Positions 27,939 to 38,317 are shown, numbered from the stretch's first letter. The stretch: 64,000 nucleotides of DNA from Streptomyces sp. NBC_01262 (GCF_036226365.1 NZ_CP108462.1:1860001-1924000), one strand, 5' to 3'. A program made the numbers and translations. Notes: a model not told the origin generated them from the letters alone.

Positions 27939-29482
27939 GCGCGTACGACGGTCGCCGGGACGAGGGAGCCATCGGGGTGGAGGGGGCGGATCCGCGGGCC
28001 GTGGACGCCGTGGACGCCGTGGACGCGGTGGGCGATGAGCGCCGGCTGCGGTTGGCGGGGCGGCGGCGGGTGCTGGCGGGTGTGGCTGCGGGCGCGGTGC
28101 TGTTGACCGGGGCCGGGGTCGCGGCGTCGTCGGTGATCAAGTCTCCGGCGCAGGCGGCGGCCGACAGTGGCGCTCCGGCGCCGGATGTCCTGACGGCCAC
28201 GGTGGAACGCCGGGTGCTGACCGATTCGGTCGTGATCCGGGGGACGGTGACGGCGGGGCAGTCGGTGGACGTGACGCCGCCGACGTCCGGCGGAACCGAC
28301 ACGGCCCGCTCGGTGGTGACGAAGTTGCCGGTGCGGGCAGGACAGTCGGTGCGGTCCGGGCAGGTACTGGTGGAGGTGTCGGGGCGGCCGGTGTTCGTGC
28401 TGGCGGGGAAGCTGCCTGCGTACCGGGACCTCAAGCCCGGCTCGCATGGCCAGGACGTGGCGCAGGTGCAGGAGGCATTGCGGTCGCTGGGCCATGGCAC
28501 GGGCGGGGACGCGGCCGGGGTGTTCGGCGCGGGCACGCAGGCCGCGCTGGCCGCGTTCTACGCCGGGCTGGGCTACGATCCCGTGCCGGCCGAGCCGGAC
28601 GGCGCACAGCAGGTGACGTCGGCGCAGACCGCGGTGACCCAGGCCCGCCGGACGTGGCAGGACGCCAAGGATGCGCTGGCCGCGGCCCGGCAACCAGCTT
28701 CCCAGGGAGCCACTGCGAGCACGCTGACCGTGGACCAGGCGCGCAAACAGGTGGAACGGGCGGCGGAGGACCTGGACACGGCGCGGTCTGACCTCGCTGC
28801 GGCCCGGGCGGCGGCCGGCCCACAACTGCCGGCCTCGGAGGTGGTGTTCCTGCGAGGCTTTCCGGCCCGGGTGGACTCCGTGTCCGTCTCGGTGGGGGCG
28901 ACGGTTTCGGGGAAGCTGATGACGGTCTCGGCCGGCGCCCTGGTGGTGAAGGGAAGCCTGGCGCCCTTTCAGAAGGGTCTGGTGCACCCGGGGCAGAAGG
29001 TGCAGATCCTGTCAGAGGTGGACGGGGTGACCGCCAATGGCACGGTGGCGTCGGTGTCCGATACCCCGAACGCCGCAGGAGGGGACGGTGCGCAGGGGGA
29101 CCAGTCGCAGACGGCCGGGGCGGGATCCTACGCCGTGCTGGTCCGCCCGGACCGGGCCCTGGATGCCGGATTGGCCGCGCAGGATGTGCGGCTGACGGTG
29201 CAGGCGGCCTCCTCCCAGGGCAAGGTGCTGGTGGTGCCGGTTTCCGCGGTGTCGGCCGGGGCGGACGGGAAGACGGTGGTCACCGTCTACCACGGCGGGC
29301 AGCGCCGGCGGGTCGAGGTCACGCTGGGGACCTCGGGCGACGGCTTCACCGAGATCAGGCCACTGGCGCCCGGTGCGGTCAAGGAAGGTGACCGGGTCGT
29401 GGTCGGCGTCCAGGAGCAGAGCTCCGATGCCGGCGGGCAGACCCGTGCCGCTGATCCTGCGGCCTCCGGGGCGGCGGGATGA
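27935..29482 (+). CDS. membrane-fusion/adaptor protein with peptidoglycan-binding domain
   Basis: A 515-aa exported protein. One N-terminal membrane helix (VLAGVAAGAVLLTGAGVAAS) precedes a biotinyl-lipoyl-like half (VERRVLTDSVVIRGTVTAGQ; VRAGQSVRSGQVLVEVSGRP). A PG_binding_1 domain is inserted (GSHGQDVAQVQEALRSLGHG ... GAGTQAALAAFYAGLGY), then a coiled-coil hairpin (VDQARKQVERAAEDLDTARS) and an HlyD/MacA-like C-terminus (LVVPVSAVSAGADGKTVVTV ... LAPGAVKEGDRVVVGVQE). This is the usual adaptor of MacB-type exporters in Gram-positives. It starts by GTGA overlap with the lipoprotein and ends by ATGA overlap with the ATPase. A threefold 9-bp tandem repeat at 28001-28027 encodes VDAVDAVDA. Confidence 0.87.
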   Translation: MSAYDGRRDEGAIGVEGADPRAVDAVDAVDAVGDERRLRLAGRRRVLAGVAAGAVLLTGAGVAASSVIKSPAQAAADSGAPAPDVLTATVERRVLTDSVVIRGTVTAGQSVDVTPPTSGGTDTARSVVTKLPVRAGQSVRSGQVLVEVSGRPVFVLAGKLPAYRDLKPGSHGQDVAQVQEALRSLGHGTGGDAAGVFGAGTQAALAAFYAGLGYDPVPAEPDGAQQVTSAQTAVTQARRTWQDAKDALAAARQPASQGATASTLTVDQARKQVERAAEDLDTARSDLAAARAAAGPQLPASEVVFLRGFPARVDSVSVSVGATVSGKLMTVSAGALVVKGSLAPFQKGLVHPGQKVQILSEVDGVTANGTVASVSDTPNAAGGDGAQGDQSQTAGAGSYAVLVRPDRALDAGLAAQDVRLTVQAASSQGKVLVVPVSAVSAGADGKTVVTVYHGGQRRRVEVTLGTSGDGFTEIRPLAPGAVKEGDRVVVGVQEQSSDAGGQTRAADPAASGAAG

Positions 29483-30183
29483 GCGGCGCCCCCACCGGCC
29501 CTGCCGTGATCGAGTTCCGGGGAGTGGGGCTGACATACCCCGGCCCGCCTCCGGTGGCCGCGTTCCAACCATGTGACCTGCGCATCGCACGCGGTGAGTA
29601 CGTCACCGTGGCGGGCCCATCGGGATCGGGCAAGTCCACGTTCCTCAACATCGCCGGGCTGCTGGACGCCCCCACCACCGGCAGCTACCTGCTGGACGGC
29701 ATCGACACCGCCGCGCTTCGCGACGCGGAGCGGGCCGCGCTGCGCGGCAGCCGGATCGGTTTCGTCTTCCAGTCCTTCCACCTGCTGCCGCACCGCTCCG
29801 CGGAAGAGAACGTGCTGCTGGCGATGGTCTACAACGCGGTTCCGCGCGCCGAGCGTCGCACCCGGGCCCGACAAGCGCTGATACGGGTCGGACTCGCGCA
29901 CCGCATCGACGCGCTGCCCTCTCGGCTGTCGGGCGGGGAGCGCCAGCGGGTGGCGATCGCACGGGCCGTCGTGGCCCGCCCCTCCCTGCTGCTGTGCGAC
30001 GAGCCCACCGGCAACCTGGACACCGCCACCGCCGGCTCCGTGCTGGGTGTCCTGGACGAACTGCACGCCGACGGCATGACCGTGCTGGTCATCACCCACG
30101 ACCCCACGGTCGCCGCCCGCGCGGAACGCACCCTGGCCATACGCGACGGGGTCCTCACCGAGCAGACAGGGGTGCCCGCATGA
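29479..30183 (+). CDS. MacB/LolD-type ABC transporter ATP-binding protein
   Basis: A 234-aa ATPase with Walker A AGPSGSGKSTFLNIAGLLDA, Q-loop FVFQSFHLLPHRSAEENVLL, signature LSGGERQRVAIARAVVARPS, Walker B LLLCDEPTGNLDT and the H-loop VITHD. It energises the FtsX-type permease encoded next. Both ends overlap neighbours by ATGA (adaptor upstream, permease downstream), so the three products are made in fixed ratio. No residue changes in the catalytic motifs are visible. Confidence 0.93.
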   Translation: MSGAPTGPAVIEFRGVGLTYPGPPPVAAFQPCDLRIARGEYVTVAGPSGSGKSTFLNIAGLLDAPTTGSYLLDGIDTAALRDAERAALRGSRIGFVFQSFHLLPHRSAEENVLLAMVYNAVPRAERRTRARQALIRVGLAHRIDALPSRLSGGERQRVAIARAVVARPSLLLCDEPTGNLDTATAGSVLGVLDELHADGMTVLVITHDPTVAARAERTLAIRDGVLTEQTGVPA

Positions 30184-31463
30184 CCGCCCCTGCGACGCGG
30201 CCGACCCTCTTCGGACGGGTCCGGCTGCCGCGCCGCTCCGCCCGGCCTGTCCGCCCGTCCCGGGTCAGCCTGCGCGACCTGTTGTCCGAGGCACTGGCCG
30301 GGCTGCTGCAACGCCCGGCCCGCTCCGCGCTCACGGTCCTGGGGACCGTCCTGGGTGTGGGCGCCTTCGTGGCGATTCTTGGCTTGACGGCCACCGCGTC
30401 CTCGCAGATCGACTCCCGCTTCAACGTGCTCACCGCCACCGAGGTAACCGTCGAGGACACCGGCGGCCAGGACACCGACCAGGTCCCCTTCGCCTTCCCC
30501 GCCGACGCCGACTCCCGCATCGACCGTCTGCACGGCGTGGAGGCAGCCGGCGTCTACTGGACCGTCACTCCGCCGACCGGTGCCCTGACCGTGCGCGCCG
30601 CACCCATCGCAGATGCCGCGACCGGCGAGGACGCGCAGGTCGTCGCCGCCTCCCCCGGAGTGCTGGAAGCGGCCCGGCCCCACCTGGTCCAGGGCCGCAC
30701 CTTCGACGCCTACCACGACCGCACCGGCCAGCAGGTCGCCGTCATCAGCTCCGCCATGGCGTACCGGCTGGGCATCACCACCCTGGACACCCAGCCCGCC
30801 ATCTTCATCGGCGACGTCCCCTTCACCGTCATCGGCATCATCGACGACGTCCAGCGCAAGCCCGACCTGCTGCTGTCCGTCATCGTCCCGCACACCACCG
30901 CCGAACACATCTGGGGCCAGCCCACGACCCCGCGGGCGCAGATGCTCATCTCCACGCGCATCGGCGCCGCATCCCAGATCGCCGACGAGGCACCCCTGGC
31001 CCTGCGCCCGGACCATCCCGACTACTTCACCGCCGTGCCGCCCCCCGACCCCAGGACGCTGCGCACCAGCGTCACCTCCGACCTCGGCCAGCTCTTCCTC
31101 GTCCTGGCCGCGGTCTGCCTGGTCATCGGCGCGGTCGGCATCGCCAACACCACCTTGGTCGCCGTGCTGGAGCGCACCGGCGAGATCGGCCTGCGCCGGG
31201 CACTGGGAGCCCGCGGCCGGCACATCACCGCCCAATTCCTCACCGAGTCCGCCGCCCTCGGCACGCTGGGCGGCCTCATCGGCACCACGGTGGGCACCCT
31301 CACCGTCCTGGCCGTGGCCCTCACCCGCCAATGGACCCCCATCATCCCCCCGGCCACCGTCACCGCCGCCCCCGCCATCGGACTCGCCACCGGGCTGCTC
31401 GCCGGCCTCTACCCCGCCTGGCGCGCCGCCCGCATCCAACCCGCCGAAGCCCTCCGCCGATAA
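30180..31463 (+). CDS. MacB/FtsX-type ABC transporter permease
   Basis: A 427-aa permease with the MacB layout. A first membrane helix (ALTVLGTVLGVGAFVAILGL) is followed by a ~230-residue extracytoplasmic domain (VIDDVQRKPDLLLSVIVPH and neighbours) and three C-terminal helices of the FtsX domain (LFLVLAAVCLVIGAVGIANT; RTGEIGLRRALGARGRHITA coupling segment; GLATGLLAGLYPAWRAARIQ). With the adaptor and ATPase it would form a mechanotransmission-type exporter of peptides or small molecules. The RHS2 gene starts 68 bp later with no terminator between, so it is probably co-transcribed. Confidence 0.92.
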   Translation: MTAPATRPTLFGRVRLPRRSARPVRPSRVSLRDLLSEALAGLLQRPARSALTVLGTVLGVGAFVAILGLTATASSQIDSRFNVLTATEVTVEDTGGQDTDQVPFAFPADADSRIDRLHGVEAAGVYWTVTPPTGALTVRAAPIADAATGEDAQVVAASPGVLEAARPHLVQGRTFDAYHDRTGQQVAVISSAMAYRLGITTLDTQPAIFIGDVPFTVIGIIDDVQRKPDLLLSVIVPHTTAEHIWGQPTTPRAQMLISTRIGAASQIADEAPLALRPDHPDYFTAVPPPDPRTLRTSVTSDLGQLFLVLAAVCLVIGAVGIANTTLVAVLERTGEIGLRRALGARGRHITAQFLTESAALGTLGGLIGTTVGTLTVLAVALTRQWTPIIPPATVTAAPAIGLATGLLAGLYPAWRAARIQPAEALRR

Positions 31464-31531
31464 CCCCACACCCGCAGCACGTTGAGCCGTGTGACCGAGA
31501 CGAGAGCCCAGCCACACCGAGGAGGACCGCC

Positions 31532-34500
31532 ATGTTCCGCCGCACAAGCTGGTTTCGATGGACCGGCCGGACGAGCGCGAGCACGGACGACCGCCGCCGA
31601 ACGCCGCGCGGGGTACGCCGTGGCCAGGTACGCAGACCGGCAGCCCGCTACCGGTGGCCGAAACTGGGACCGCCCGGAGTGGTGCTGCTCGCCACGGCCC
31701 TGATCGCAGGTACGGTCTCCCCCGCGGTCGCCGCGGTGCGGCGCACGCCGCAGGCGGCGACCTCAACCGCTTCGCCGGTCTCGTCCTCGCGTGCGGATGC
31801 GGCGGGGCCGGCGGCTGACGTGATGGTCAACGGGTGGGGTGACGGGTCCGGCTATCACGTCGACGTCGCCACCGGCCGTGGCGGTTACGCCTGGCGGGAG
31901 CTGACTGTATTGCGGCCGGCGGGTATCGATGACTCGGCGTGGACCGGCTACCAGTGTGTCTCGGGTGACGGGAAGTACGCGGCGGTGGCGATCCTGCCCG
32001 CCTCGTCGGTGAACCTGGCCGTGGCCCGGGACCACGGGGCGTTCGCCTATTCGGTAAACCTCCGCACCGGTGCGGCCAAACCGGTCGCGGCCGGCGTCGC
32101 CCTGAAATACCACTCCCCGGGCTGCGGCATCGGCGACGTCGCCGAATTCACCGTCAACCCCGGCGACAACCAGCGCACCACTCAGGTGCTGTCGGCGGAT
32201 CTGCAATCCGGCAAGGTCAAGGCGTCCACCACCGTCGAGGGCCAGGTGACCTCGGTGGTCCCGACGCCCGACGGGCCGGTGGGCGTCATGGGCAGCACCC
32301 TGGTACGAATCCCGGAGAAGGGTACCGCCGCCGGACGGCCCGTCCGGCTGGCCACGGTCAGCGGGCTGGCATACGACCTGCGCCCGGCGGCCGGCGGCGG
32401 TGTGGACTTCGCCGTGCAGCGGGCCGCGGGCAAGTCGTCGCTGATCATGCGCGAGCGGTCCGGGAAGCTGTCCACGCTGGGTGAAGGAGCGCACGCTTCC
32501 CTGCAGCTGATGCAGGGCCGGGCGGGCCGGGCGCTCGCCGTCGGCGCCACCCGGGTGGCATCCGGGTCCGGGATCCGGAAGATCAGCACGCAGGCACTGC
32601 CATACGGCGCCACCAGCGTGTCACTGGACGGCGGGGCGGTGACGGGCGCGGGCCAGAAGACGGCGCAATCGGCTCCGGTGATCCTGGCGACCCGCAGCGG
32701 CAAGCTGATCAAGAGCCATGCCCCGACGTCATCAGGACGCTCCTCGACAGCCCTCCCCTCCCCAGCTCCCGCCGCCGGCAGCGCAACAGCCTCACAATCG
32801 GCGCAGCGTCCGGCGCTGTCGTCGACGGCCGACAGTTCAAGCGTCCGATCCGCGACGCTTCACACCACTGTCGCCACGTCCGCAGCCGCGGCGGCGAGCA
32901 GCACGACGCCGAAGTGTTCGGTGGGGCGGAACGAGGAGAACCGGCAGGTGATGCAGCCGGGCACCGCGCAGGTGTCCTGGGCGGTGCAGATGGCCGAGCA
33001 GGGACTGCTGTCCGGCTCCTCCTACCAGCGGGCGGCCAACTACGCGAACCTGGGCCTGGTGGCCTACGCCCCGAACGACGACTTCTCCAAGGTCGCGCTT
33101 GAGCATCCGTCGTCTGACACCTGGGACTCGGTGCCGCGTTCGGTGTACGAGGCGATCGTGGCGCAGGAGAGCAACTACAGCCAGGCGTCCTGGCACGCCC
33201 TGCCCGGCATCCCCGGCAACCCCCTGATCGCCGACTACTACGGCGCGGGCGGCCTGATCACCACGATGGACTACTCCAAGGCCGACTGCGGCTACGGCCT
33301 GGGCCAGGTCACCTCCGGCATGGCCACCGGCGACACCACGTACTCCGTCCACGGACAGTGGAAGATCGCCGTGGACTACCAGGAGAACGTCGCCGCTGGC
33401 CTGCAGATCCTGGAACGCACCTGGAACCAGCTCTACGACGCAGGCATCACCGTCAACGGCGGCGACCCGAAATACCTGGAGAACTGGTACTTCGCCGCCT
33501 GGGCCTACAACTCCGGCATCCAGCCCACCGCCGCGTTCGGCAACACCACCGGCTGCACCCCCAGCGCCACCTGCACCGGCCCGGACGGCACCTGGGGCCT
33601 GGGCTGGGCCAACAACCCCCGCAACCCGGACTACCCGCCCACCCGCGCCCCGTACCTGCGGGACTCCTACGCGGACGCCTCGCACCCGGCGAGCTGGCCG
33701 TACCAGGAGCGGATCATGGGCTGGATGGGCCAGCCGATCCTGCGCTTCAACGAGGCCGCCTACAGCACGCCCGACTACCACGGCGGCAAGACCTGGCTGC
33801 AGATCCCGCCGGTCGACGCCTTCTGCACCTCGGACAACCTGTGCGACCCGACCGGTACTCAGAGCTCCGACTACTGCTCCCTGACGGACTACGAGTGCTG
33901 GTGGCACCAGCCGGTCACCTTCATATCGGACTGCTCCACGACCTGCGCCACCAGCAGCTACACCGCCAGTGCCGGCTCCAGTGAGCCAACGATCGTCAAG
34001 CCGCACCCTCACCCGCCGTCGTGCTCGCTGGACACCACCCACGTGCACGACGAAGGCAGCGGTTCGCCGATCATCGTGGACGAGTCGCAGAGCCAGCCAC
34101 CACTGAACCTGGTCGGCTGCGGATCGTCCAACTGGTCGCAGGACGGCACCTTCAGCTACTCGTACGGCACCAACAGCGCCGGTGATCCGATCGGAGCCCT
34201 CGACACCCACCAACTCGGGGTCGGCTTCGGCGGCCACGTGCTGTTCACCCACACCGAGGACGGCTCGAACCCCGCTGAGATCAACACCGGCACCTGGACG
34301 CCGAACCTGCCCAAGCTCCAGTACTACAAGATCAAACTGCACTTCCCGTCCACGGCCGCCAGCGCCACCAACGTCGTCTACACCATCAACCCCGGCGGCG
34401 GAGCCAGCCCCTGGAAGATCCGGGTCAACCAGGACTGGGGCACCGAAGAGTGGGTCACCATCGGCACCTTCGCGATGGAGAACGGCGCCACCGTCAAACT

Positions 34501-37500
34501 CACCAACAAAAGCGACATCACCGGCTCCGGCAACATCAACTACGCCGACTACGACATCGCCTACGACGCGGTCGCCTTCATCCCCGAAGGCGGCACACCC
34601 GGCCACCCCATCGGCGGCCCGCCCGGCGTCAAGGACGCACCGAAGGGCAGCAACCCGGCCTGGGTGCAATGCGGCTGCGTCCGCCGCACCGCCGGCGACC
34701 CCGTCGACACCAGCACCGGCGCCTTCGGCGACACCTTCACCGACCTGTCCACCCCCGGCCGCGGCATGCCGCTGAACTTCACCCGCACCTACGCCTCCGC
34801 CCTGGCCAGCCCCGACGGCCCCAACGCCACGCTGGCCGAGGACGGCCCGTTCGGCTGGGGCTGGACCTACTCCTACAACCTGTCCTCCACCACCGACAGC
34901 ACCAGCGGGGACGTCACCATCAAGCAGGAGGACGGCTCCCAGGTCACCTTCACCGACGTCTCCGGCAACTACACCCCCAGCGCGCCACGCTACGACGCCA
35001 CGCTCACCCAGGACGGCTCGAACTACGTCTTCACCCGCAAGTCCAAGGAGATCTTCACCTTCGACACCGCCACCGGCCATCTGGTCTCCGAAACCGACCT
35101 GGTCGGCAGCAAGGCCAGTCCGGCCTACGCCACCACGCTCGCGTACGACAGCAGCGGCAATCTGCACACCATCACCGACCCCGGCGGCCGTGTCTACACG
35201 CTGACCTGGACCGGCAGCCACATCACCGCGCTCACCGACTCCGCCAGCCGCAAGGTCACGTACGCGTACGACAGCGACGACAACCTCACCGACGTGTACG
35301 GCGTCGGCACCACCCGCAGCCCGTCCCTGCAGGACGACGATCACACGCAGTACACCTATACGACCGCGCACCTGATGAGTTCGATGCGCTCACCGAACAA
35401 CTTCGGGAGCACGGCCACCCCGACGCCGGTCACCGCGATGACGTACGACAGTTCGGAGCGCGTGCTGACCCAGACCAACCCCGTCGGGGGTACCACCACC
35501 TTCACCTACGGCCCCGACACCAGCGCGGACCTCACCGACGGCCAAACCCTGGTCACCGACCCGTCCGGGCACAAAACCCTGGACACCTACGCGGACGGCC
35601 TGCTGACCTCCGAGACCAAGGGCTACGGCACCTCCGACGCCGGCACCTGGACCTACACCTACGACCCGATCAGCCTCGGCGTCACCTCCATCAGCGACCC
35701 CGACGGCAACCTGCAGACCTTCGCCTACGACGACCACGGCAACCAGATCTCCGCCAGCGACGCCCGCGGCTTCACCACAACCCACGCCTACGACGACAGC
35801 GACAACCTCACCACCACCATCACCCCGGATGGCCTGCGCACCGACTACGCCTACGACGAGACCGGGCACATCGCAGCCGGAGGCGACGGCTACGGCCTGC
35901 TGACCAGTACGACCCAGGAGCCCGCGGACGGCAGCGCGACCGCCCGCACCACCAGCGTCTACTACGACGACACCGCCCACCCCGGCGACGCCACCCGCAC
36001 CGTCGACGCCCGCGGGAACACCAGCAGGGCCACCTACGACACCGCGGGCGACGCCATCAGCACCACCGACCCGGCGGGCGACAAGACGCAGTTCGGCTAC
36101 GACACCACCCGGGGCGTCCTGACCTCGATGGTCTCCCCGGTCGGGACCGCCGCGGGCACTGTGCCCGGCTGCACCCCGCCCGCCACCGGCTGCACCACCT
36201 ACACCTACGACGCGTGGGACAACCGCACCGGCACCACCGACCCGCTCGGCCACACCACGTCGGCGGTCTCCGATGCCGACGGCAACCAGACCTCCGCCAC
36301 CGACGGCAACGGTCAGAAAACTACGTACAGCTACGACGCCGCCGACCGGCAAACCACCGCCACTCGGCCCGATACGACGGTGGTCAAGACGGCCTACAAC
36401 GACGACGGAACCGTCGCGAAGACCACGGACGGGGCCGGCGCGGCGACCAGCTACGCATACGACGCACAGGGACGCCAGACCGGCCGGACGGACGCGAAGA
36501 ACCGCACCACCACCTCGGCGTACGACACGGCGGGCCTCCTGACGACGCTCACCGACCCGGACGGACGCGTCACCACGTACGCCTACGACCCGGCAGGGAA
36601 CGCCGCGTCTGTCAGCTACTCCGACGGCACCACCCCGAACATCACCGGCATCGGCTACGACGCGATGGGCCGCCGCACCGGAATGACCGACGGCACCGGC
36701 ACCAGCAGTTGGAGCTACGACGCATTCGGCGAACTCACCGCGCAGACCAACGGCTCGGGCTCGACCGTCGGCTACGCCTACGACGCCAACAGCAACGAGA
36801 CCTCGGTCACCTATCCCGGCACCGGCGCTGGCACGGTGACCCGGACCTTCGACGCAGCCAACCGCCTCACCAGCGTCAAGGACTGGACCAGCCAGTCCAC
36901 CACCTTCGGCTACACCGGCGACGGCCAGTGGAAGTCGACCACCTATCCCAACTCCACCGTAGCCACTACATCGTTCGACGCCGCCAACCAGCCGACCGCA
37001 GACACCCTGACCAGCGGCAGCACCACACTCGCCTCACTCGCGTACACGCGGGACAGCGCCGGCCAACTCGCCAGCGACACCGGACAGACCTACCAGTACA
37101 CCGCCCTGGAACAGCTGAAGTCCTCCACCACCGGTACGACCACGACGTCGTTCGCCTACGACGCGGCGGACAACCCCGTCCAGGTCGGCACCAGCGGACA
37201 GACCTTCGACGCGGCCAACCAACTGTGCTGGTCCACCACCGCCACCATGCCCACCAGCCCAACCTGCGCGAGCGCCCCGACCGGCGCCACCACCTACACC
37301 TACAACTCCGAGGGCGACCGCACGAACGCGGCCACCACCTCCGCGGCCACCACCTACAGCTACAACCAGGCCGACCAACTCACCGGCGTCACGTCGGACT
37401 CAACCACCGCCACCTACACCTACGACGGCGACGGACTGCGCGCCAGCAAGACGGTCGGCGCTACGACCACCGCCTTCACCTGGGACGGCTCGGCCGCCCC

Positions 37501-38317
37501 GGACCTCCTGTCCGACGGCAGCACTGCCTACCTCTATGGCCCGAACGACCTCCCGGTCGAACAGATCACGGGAAGCACACCGCTGTACTACTTCCACGAC
37601 CAGCTCGGCTCCACCCGGGGCCTGACCAACTCCGCCGGAGCGATCACCGGCGCCTACACCTACACCCCGTACGGCGCTGCCACCAGCCACACCGGCACCG
37701 CCTCGACGCCCCTCCAGTACACCGGTCAGTACACAGACGCTGAGACCGGCTTCGTCTACCTGCGCGCCCGCTACTACGACCCGGCGACCGCGCAATTCCT
37801 CACCGTCGACCCGGAGGTCGAGAGCACCCTGGAGGCGTACGTTTACGTCGTCGGCAACCCGCTCAACCTGACCGACCCCACAGGCTTGTTCGGGTGGGGC
37901 AGCATCGGTCACGCCTTCACCGACCACTGGCGTGGCATCGCCCAGGTCGCCATCGTCGCCACGGCAACTGTGGCCGCAGGACTGTGCACCGCGGCGACCG
38001 CTGGTGTGTGCGCGGGAGCCGGCGGAATCATCATCTCCGCAGGCATCGGATTCGCCGCCGGAGTCGGCAGCTACGAGGTCGGAGGCGGACAGCACACCTG
38101 GAAGGGAGCCCTGCAGCAGGGAGCGATCGGAGCGGGCTCATATGGTGCAGCCGCTGGCGTCGGCAAGGGGGCGATGCTGATGTCGAGGACGAGCAAGTAC
38201 TTGACGTTTACGGACACGCTCTACAACGCCGCGCGCAACGGCGGACGCTTTTGGAAGCAGGGCGAGAACGTGCGAGAAGTCATCAACCACTGTGGGTTCG
38301 GCACCAGGTGGCCATAG
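31532..38317 (+). CDS. secreted RHS-repeat protein with lysozyme-like and golvesin-like modules (RHS2)
   Basis: A 2261-aa exported protein; GAGGAGG lies 7 nt before the ATG at 31532. A hydrophobic signal (PGVVLLATALIAGTVSPAVA) is followed by a beta-propeller-like N-terminal part. At about residues 475-720 is a lytic-transglycosylase-like module (YEAIVAQESNYSQASWHALP; CGYGLGQVTSGMATG). At about 870-1020 is a golvesin/Xly-like beta domain (YYKIKLHFPSTAASATNVVY; YADYDIAYDAVAFIPEGG). The DUF6531 start (GDPVDTSTGAFGDTFTDLST) begins the RHS shell, whose core ends at YLRARYYDPATAQFLTVDP ... VYVVGNPLNLTDPTGLFG. The tip is only about 140 residues and stops soon after a hydrophobic Gly/Ala segment, so the toxin domain may be truncated. 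Confidence 0.9.
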   Translation: MFRRTSWFRWTGRTSASTDDRRRTPRGVRRGQVRRPAARYRWPKLGPPGVVLLATALIAGTVSPAVAAVRRTPQAATSTASPVSSSRADAAGPAADVMVNGWGDGSGYHVDVATGRGGYAWRELTVLRPAGIDDSAWTGYQCVSGDGKYAAVAILPASSVNLAVARDHGAFAYSVNLRTGAAKPVAAGVALKYHSPGCGIGDVAEFTVNPGDNQRTTQVLSADLQSGKVKASTTVEGQVTSVVPTPDGPVGVMGSTLVRIPEKGTAAGRPVRLATVSGLAYDLRPAAGGGVDFAVQRAAGKSSLIMRERSGKLSTLGEGAHASLQLMQGRAGRALAVGATRVASGSGIRKISTQALPYGATSVSLDGGAVTGAGQKTAQSAPVILATRSGKLIKSHAPTSSGRSSTALPSPAPAAGSATASQSAQRPALSSTADSSSVRSATLHTTVATSAAAAASSTTPKCSVGRNEENRQVMQPGTAQVSWAVQMAEQGLLSGSSYQRAANYANLGLVAYAPNDDFSKVALEHPSSDTWDSVPRSVYEAIVAQESNYSQASWHALPGIPGNPLIADYYGAGGLITTMDYSKADCGYGLGQVTSGMATGDTTYSVHGQWKIAVDYQENVAAGLQILERTWNQLYDAGITVNGGDPKYLENWYFAAWAYNSGIQPTAAFGNTTGCTPSATCTGPDGTWGLGWANNPRNPDYPPTRAPYLRDSYADASHPASWPYQERIMGWMGQPILRFNEAAYSTPDYHGGKTWLQIPPVDAFCTSDNLCDPTGTQSSDYCSLTDYECWWHQPVTFISDCSTTCATSSYTASAGSSEPTIVKPHPHPPSCSLDTTHVHDEGSGSPIIVDESQSQPPLNLVGCGSSNWSQDGTFSYSYGTNSAGDPIGALDTHQLGVGFGGHVLFTHTEDGSNPAEINTGTWTPNLPKLQYYKIKLHFPSTAASATNVVYTINPGGGASPWKIRVNQDWGTEEWVTIGTFAMENGATVKLTNKSDITGSGNINYADYDIAYDAVAFIPEGGTPGHPIGGPPGVKDAPKGSNPAWVQCGCVRRTAGDPVDTSTGAFGDTFTDLSTPGRGMPLNFTRTYASALASPDGPNATLAEDGPFGWGWTYSYNLSSTTDSTSGDVTIKQEDGSQVTFTDVSGNYTPSAPRYDATLTQDGSNYVFTRKSKEIFTFDTATGHLVSETDLVGSKASPAYATTLAYDSSGNLHTITDPGGRVYTLTWTGSHITALTDSASRKVTYAYDSDDNLTDVYGVGTTRSPSLQDDDHTQYTYTTAHLMSSMRSPNNFGSTATPTPVTAMTYDSSERVLTQTNPVGGTTTFTYGPDTSADLTDGQTLVTDPSGHKTLDTYADGLLTSETKGYGTSDAGTWTYTYDPISLGVTSISDPDGNLQTFAYDDHGNQISASDARGFTTTHAYDDSDNLTTTITPDGLRTDYAYDETGHIAAGGDGYGLLTSTTQEPADGSATARTTSVYYDDTAHPGDATRTVDARGNTSRATYDTAGDAISTTDPAGDKTQFGYDTTRGVLTSMVSPVGTAAGTVPGCTPPATGCTTYTYDAWDNRTGTTDPLGHTTSAVSDADGNQTSATDGNGQKTTYSYDAADRQTTATRPDTTVVKTAYNDDGTVAKTTDGAGAATSYAYDAQGRQTGRTDAKNRTTTSAYDTAGLLTTLTDPDGRVTTYAYDPAGNAASVSYSDGTTPNITGIGYDAMGRRTGMTDGTGTSSWSYDAFGELTAQTNGSGSTVGYAYDANSNETSVTYPGTGAGTVTRTFDAANRLTSVKDWTSQSTTFGYTGDGQWKSTTYPNSTVATTSFDAANQPTADTLTSGSTTLASLAYTRDSAGQLASDTGQTYQYTALEQLKSSTTGTTTTSFAYDAADNPVQVGTSGQTFDAANQLCWSTTATMPTSPTCASAPTGATTYTYNSEGDRTNAATTSAATTYSYNQADQLTGVTSDSTTATYTYDGDGLRASKTVGATTTAFTWDGSAAPDLLSDGSTAYLYGPNDLPVEQITGSTPLYYFHDQLGSTRGLTNSAGAITGAYTYTPYGAATSHTGTASTPLQYTGQYTDAETGFVYLRARYYDPATAQFLTVDPEVESTLEAYVYVVGNPLNLTDPTGLFGWGSIGHAFTDHWRGIAQVAIVATATVAAGLCTAATAGVCAGAGGIIISAGIGFAAGVGSYEVGGGQHTWKGALQQGAIGAGSYGAAAGVGKGAMLMSRTSKYLTFTDTLYNAARNGGRFWKQGENVREVINHCGFGTRWP

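Noticed and set aside
28001..28027. Threefold GTGGACGCC-type repeat as a phase-variation tract
   Set aside because: The unit is 9 bp, so changes in copy number keep the frame and only alter a VDA run; no on/off switching expected.
31532..38317. RHS2 as a type VI secretion effector
   Set aside because: It has a Sec-type signal sequence and there are no PAAR, VgrG or T6SS genes nearby; actinomycete RHS proteins with such signals are exported differently.
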